NCBI GenBank assembly: GCA_965208975.1
Contig: CBDBQH010000003.1
Coordinates: forward strand, 1,550,001 to 1,614,000
Source of the DNA: G963663315 sp965208975
GTDB taxonomy: Bacteria; Pseudomonadota; Gammaproteobacteria; Arenicellales; Poriferihabitantaceae
Length of the DNA: 64,000 bases
Direction of reading: 5' to 3'
In this document: in pieces, positions 60,733-64,000 of the stretch
How positions within the stretch are numbered: the first letter of the stretch is position 1
Layout: every line of letters starts with the position of its first letter
Notes under the pieces: generated by a model
The model's input: the letters and a program-made list of their open reading frames with translations, nothing else
What the model was told of the DNA's origin: nothing
Databases searched by the model: none
Position numbers and translations under genes: made by a program

Positions 60733-61671
60733 TTGTCCGAGAATACAAAAGGGATTCTGTGCCTGGTAGGGGCGCTTGTTTTTCTGACAATCAGTGATTC
60801 CATTGTCAAATGGTTGAGTCCTGACTATGCACTGCATCAGATCATGCTGTTTCGCGCGTTTTTCGCGCTTCTTGTAGCGCTGATTTTCATTTTCTTCGGT
60901 GGCGGGGTTCAGTCACTGAAAACCCGTCGTCCGGCATTGCATATTTTGCGCGGCATGTTCCTGGTTTTTGCCAATATGTTTTTTTTCATGAGCCTTGCAA
61001 CCATGCCGATGGGGGAGACGGTGGCCCTGTTTTTTGCGGCGCCCCTGTTTATCTGTTTGCTGGCCCAGCCAATTCTGGGAGAAAAGGTCGGAGTGACCAG
61101 CTGGGCAGCAATCGGAATCGGCTTGATCGGAGTGTTGATCATGGTGAGACCGGGTACGGACCTGTTTCGGATTACTTCGCTGTTACCCATCCTGGCGGCG
61201 TTGATGTATGCAGGAATGCAGATGGTCACACGGAAACTGGGGTTGCAGGACCGGGCCAGTACCATGACGTTTTATATTCAGGTCTGTTTCATCCTGGTAA
61301 GCGTCGTGATTGGACTGGCTGTTGGCGATGGGCGGTTCGATAACAGTGGCAATCCGACGGTCGGATTTTTGCTGCGAGCCTGGAAAATGCCGGATTTGGC
61401 TGCTTTGAAGTTGCTGGCGCTCTGCGGGTTTGTCATAGCCTTCGGCGCTTATCTGATGTCACAGGCCTACCGTATCGGGCAGGCTTCTGTCATCGCGCCT
61501 TTCGAATACACATCATTGCCTTTTGCCCTGATTACAGGTTATCTGCTCTGGGGGGATTGGCCGGATGCCATATCATTTGTCGGATGCGCTTTTATCGTAG
61601 GTGGTGGATTGGTTGTCGCGCTTTTCGACAAGCGGCTGGTAGCGGAGGTTGGAGTCCGGAAAAGGCCGTAG
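60733..61671 (+). CDS. DMT-family (EamA) transporter
   Basis: 312 residues with ten predicted helices and two EamA repeats (ILCLVGALVFLTISDSIVKW in the first, LLPILAALMYAGMQMVTRKL in the second). TTG start at 60733, whose first base lies 2 bp after the malate synthase stop. Exports or imports small metabolites, specificity unknown. Its 3' end overlaps the tmcA 3' end by 133 bp, tail to tail. Confidence 0.88.
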   Translation: MSENTKGILCLVGALVFLTISDSIVKWLSPDYALHQIMLFRAFFALLVALIFIFFGGGVQSLKTRRPALHILRGMFLVFANMFFFMSLATMPMGETVALFFAAPLFICLLAQPILGEKVGVTSWAAIGIGLIGVLIMVRPGTDLFRITSLLPILAALMYAGMQMVTRKLGLQDRASTMTFYIQVCFILVSVVIGLAVGDGRFDNSGNPTVGFLLRAWKMPDLAALKLLALCGFVIAFGAYLMSQAYRIGQASVIAPFEYTSLPFALITGYLLWGDWPDAISFVGCAFIVGGGLVVALFDKRLVAEVGVRKRP

Positions 61672-63845
61672 GCCTGGCAGATGTGGCGGGTTTGTGTTGG
61701 CAAATGGTGGAGGAGGCCGGCCTGTATGATCGCTCGCAGCCGCGCTTTACCCTGTTTTTTCCCTCGCGGGGGCGCCAGCGAGTTGCACTGCCGCCAGGGC
61801 TTTGACTGAAGGATCCGTTCAATCAGCAAGGCCGCATCCGTCTCTGACAGGTCATTATCTTCTGTGGTAAGCAGATATTGGCAGAACCCGGACAGAGCGC
61901 TTGAAATGTTGTCCATGTTGCGGTGGGCAAAACCAAACCCGATGAGGTCAATCAGTTCATCCTGTGGAGGTATGTAACGGTTGTTCTGGCGAGATAACGA
62001 GTTGTAAATTTCGATCATCAGTTTCGGTTCCATATCCCGATACCGGGTTTTTAAATGGAGCGGGAGATTTCCCCGGAACTTGTTCTGTGCCCGGTATGCC
62101 AGCTGTTCTCCCCGCCTGGAGAGGGGGCGCATCATCGCGCAGGACAGAGCGCCGGTATTAGCGCCTGGTTTGAATCCGATGCGTACTGGCAGAAACAAGT
62201 TTTTGCCCCAGAACCGGATGAAGGGAGCGCTCGCGCCGAATGACGCGCTCAACGAGTCCAGGGCTTTGTATTGGCTCGCGATTTCACGGATCAAGGCGCT
62301 ACCGATGCCGCTCCGTTGATATTCGGGCTTAACAACAATACGAACGATCCGGGCGGTGGTCTGCTGTGCTCCTTCATGGAGTCCTGCCTGTGCGGCAAGC
62401 AGTTCAGCGAAAAGGTGACCCACCGGACGTGAGTGGTTACCCCAGACTTCCCGGGCCTGGGTTTCCGACAAGCCGCCTTCGACAGATACCAGCGCAACCC
62501 CGGATACCTGACCCTGGAAACCAGCGCAGTAAATGTCCAGATTCGGCGAGTCCAGCAAATACCGGAGGTCGCCCGGACGGGTGCGGTAGTGCGCCTGAGT
62601 CAATAACGCGAACACTTCCCGCAATCGGGATTCGCAGGCCACCAGTTGGTTTTTGTCAATAGCTGTTATATTGATGTTCGAGGCTGAATGTTTCTCTCCT
62701 GGGACGGGAGCGGATTCGGCGTCGAGAAGCAGGATGTCGAACAGGAGTTTCTCCACAGGGTCCTGCTCTGCCCACCGGATTGGATGACGCAATTCGCATT
62801 TTTTCCATCCTCGTGTGTATTGATCCAGCAATTTGCCGAAATGGGTTGCGAAACCACGGCCTGTTCCTTCGTAGCCATGAACGGTGCTGGCAAATGCGAT
62901 TCGCGGGTAGGTTTTCAGGATTTCCGTTAAGACGGGAATCGGCAGGGTTGCCGCTTCATCAATCAGCAGCATTTCGATATCCGCTTTTTCCCGGATCAGC
63001 CGGTCCGCCGGGATGAATTTCAGGGCGGTATCCTTCGCACCGGAGTCGATCCGCGCGTGTTTGAATACGTTTTCAACGGATTTCCGGTTCAGGCCACAGA
63101 CTCCGATACGGTGGACCCGGCCGCTGTCCAGTAAAGCCCTTGCCGCCAGCCCTAAGGCGGCGGATTTACCTCTGCCGCGGTCGGCAAGCAAAACCACAGG
63201 ATGCCGTCTTTGCCCGGTAACGACTTTTTTTACCGCGTTGACCGCTTGTGTTTGATCTCTATAATCCGGGTGAGTTTGCCCGCACCGGCTCCGGGGGAGT
63301 TCTGGCAACGATGGCAGGCCGCAGCCCTGTTCGATCAGGATGCAGTGTTCCGAAGACTGGATTCTGCGTACCAGGCGTTCAATATAGCGGCTGTGCCGGG
63401 GCGGTGAGAGTCCGTGGGGTATGCGCTTTTCGAACAGATAATCCCGGATTTTCGGCCAGTGAGTGAGCGCGGGAGCGAGCAGAATCAGCAACCCTCCCGC
63501 TTTCACGGTTGCCGCCACAATGCCGATTGCGTCCGCTTCAAATCCACTGTGGCAGTCATGGATCACCGCATCGTATTCGCGTCCCAGGTGATTGCGGCAT
63601 TGATTGATTCTAACGGATTGATGGATTTCTGTCGGAGACAGCGGTGAATAATCCGGATCGGATACCAGGAGGATGTTCTGTTTATCCGGTTTGGTGAAAG
63701 GTTCGCACAAATCCTGCGCCGAACGCCATCCCCAGTCCATATCGCCACACAGGACGATTGCGTGTCTGTGGCGCTTCAGTTCGCCGATCTCGTGTAATCG
63801 GTAACCCCGTTCAATGAACCGTGTTTTGTGTAACGGGCGGATCAT
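61539..63845 (-). CDS. tmcA: tRNA(Met) cytidine acetyltransferase TmcA
   Basis: Acetylates the wobble cytidine (ac4C34) of elongator tRNA-Met. 768 residues with the ATG at 63845. A TTG at 63872 would add nine. The helicase domain has the P-loop LLADRGRGKSAALGLAA near residue 235, DEAATLPIPVL, and STVHGYEGTGRGF. A GNAT acetyltransferase domain follows (RIVRIVVKPEYQRSGIGSALI, around residue 520). The C-terminal tRNA-binding part is recognisable, then a tail rich in Thr, Ser and Pro (TSATSRLSKSATTNPPPT) that overlaps the transporter gene. It precedes the ferredoxin on the opposite side of a 44 bp gap. Confidence 0.93.
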   Translation of the reverse strand: MIRPLHKTRFIERGYRLHEIGELKRHRHAIVLCGDMDWGWRSAQDLCEPFTKPDKQNILLVSDPDYSPLSPTEIHQSVRINQCRNHLGREYDAVIHDCHSGFEADAIGIVAATVKAGGLLILLAPALTHWPKIRDYLFEKRIPHGLSPPRHSRYIERLVRRIQSSEHCILIEQGCGLPSLPELPRSRCGQTHPDYRDQTQAVNAVKKVVTGQRRHPVVLLADRGRGKSAALGLAARALLDSGRVHRIGVCGLNRKSVENVFKHARIDSGAKDTALKFIPADRLIREKADIEMLLIDEAATLPIPVLTEILKTYPRIAFASTVHGYEGTGRGFATHFGKLLDQYTRGWKKCELRHPIRWAEQDPVEKLLFDILLLDAESAPVPGEKHSASNINITAIDKNQLVACESRLREVFALLTQAHYRTRPGDLRYLLDSPNLDIYCAGFQGQVSGVALVSVEGGLSETQAREVWGNHSRPVGHLFAELLAAQAGLHEGAQQTTARIVRIVVKPEYQRSGIGSALIREIASQYKALDSLSASFGASAPFIRFWGKNLFLPVRIGFKPGANTGALSCAMMRPLSRRGEQLAYRAQNKFRGNLPLHLKTRYRDMEPKLMIEIYNSLSRQNNRYIPPQDELIDLIGFGFAHRNMDNISSALSGFCQYLLTTEDNDLSETDAALLIERILQSKPWRQCNSLAPPRGKKQGKARLRAIIQAGLLHHLPTQTRHICQAYGLFRTPTSATSRLSKSATTNPPPTIKAHPTNDMASGQSPQSR

Positions 63846-63889
63846 TGTCGGTTTCGTCTGTTCGCAACTCAAGAGAATTCACACGAGAT

Positions 63890-64000
63890 TCAGACGACCT
63901 CGTCGGGAGGCTGGAGCAGATGCCGGTATTTCAGTCGTAATTGATCATCGGTCTCGATATGGTCGGGGTCCACCGGGATGCAGTCAACCGGACAGACCTC
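63890..64000 (-). CDS. 4Fe-4S ferredoxin, C-terminal part (start outside window)
   Basis: The reverse strand from the window edge reads EVCPVDCIPVDPDHIETDDQ, LRLKYRHLLQPPDEVV and stop, 36 residues. CPVDCI is the second cluster motif of a YfhL/Fdx-type bacterial ferredoxin, whose family ends in a similar DPxHxET... tail. The N-terminal cluster motif lies beyond the window. It is upstream of tmcA on the same strand and may be co-transcribed. Confidence 0.88.
   Translation of the reverse strand, partial: EVCPVDCIPVDPDHIETDDQLRLKYRHLLQPPDEVV

Overview
The window looks like chromosomal DNA of a free-living or symbiotic gammaproteobacterium. This is inferred from gene content and protein style: glcF and glcB, rplM-rpsI, a metG / mrp-dcd block, tmcA beside a ferredoxin gene, and an anaerobic-type cobalamin set. 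I could not run a taxonomic search. Genes are dense and fairly GC-rich, except for repeat-rich accessory stretches. No rRNA or tRNA gene was recognised.

Layout. 1-2012: end of glcF, then rplM-rpsI. 2035-11263: an accessory island that starts 22 bp after rpsI. It holds a DISARM-type pair (drmB, drmA) without other DISARM genes, a MobF (TrwC/TraI-like) relaxase and a MobC-like ribbon-helix-helix protein. 11430-14677: a catabolic trio (flavin reductase, alpha/beta hydrolase, aldehyde dehydrogenase), followed by a decapitated higB with an intact higA. 15202-15974: a secreted-protein gene interrupted by a run of 32 C that puts it out of frame, a candidate phase-variable locus. 16235-20679: metG, mrp, dcd and a PhnZ-like HD protein. 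20740-26610: cobalamin and cobalt genes (cobK/cbiJ, cbiD, NiCoT transporter, cbiA) interrupted by a methyltransferase gene with a wrecked restriction gene. 26639-36795: a glycerol regulon (glpK, an ABC importer of the GlpVSTPQ type, glpR, a DUF2160 protein, glpD). 36860-38071: a small cassette of DUF2442, a broken DUF4160, a stray copy of the glpK 5' end, and higBA. 38217-48979: a LeuA-family synthase, an AlbA/Schlafen-type protein, a two-gene sodium symporter, an acyl-CoA dehydrogenase, a second restriction-modification pair (HNH type), a coiled-coil protein and a 3-hydroxyacyl-CoA dehydrogenase. 49215-56965: a secreted Ig/FnIII-like protein, then a repeat-filled region carrying four paralogous genes. 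Each encodes a variable coiled coil joined to a PD-(D/E)XK-type domain, with a hicBA pair between copies 3 and 4. 57170-64000: a phage-type lipoprotein, a PhyH-like dioxygenase, malate synthase G, a DMT exporter, tmcA and the end of a ferredoxin gene.

How the parts connect. GlcF and GlcB make and use glyoxylate. The glp genes import, phosphorylate and oxidise glycerol, probably under GlpR, with two palindromes in the glpK/glpV divergent region as candidate operators. The NiCoT transporter would feed cobalt to the corrin pathway.

The most unusual feature is the 51.8-57.0 kb array. Four coiled-coil/nuclease cassettes each start at the right arm of a GCGGGAATCC palindrome and carry the same 5' leader. 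Their coiled coils differ by whole 7-residue or 18-residue units. The poly-C locus at 15.2 kb and the lone drmAB plus relaxase island are the next strongest leads.
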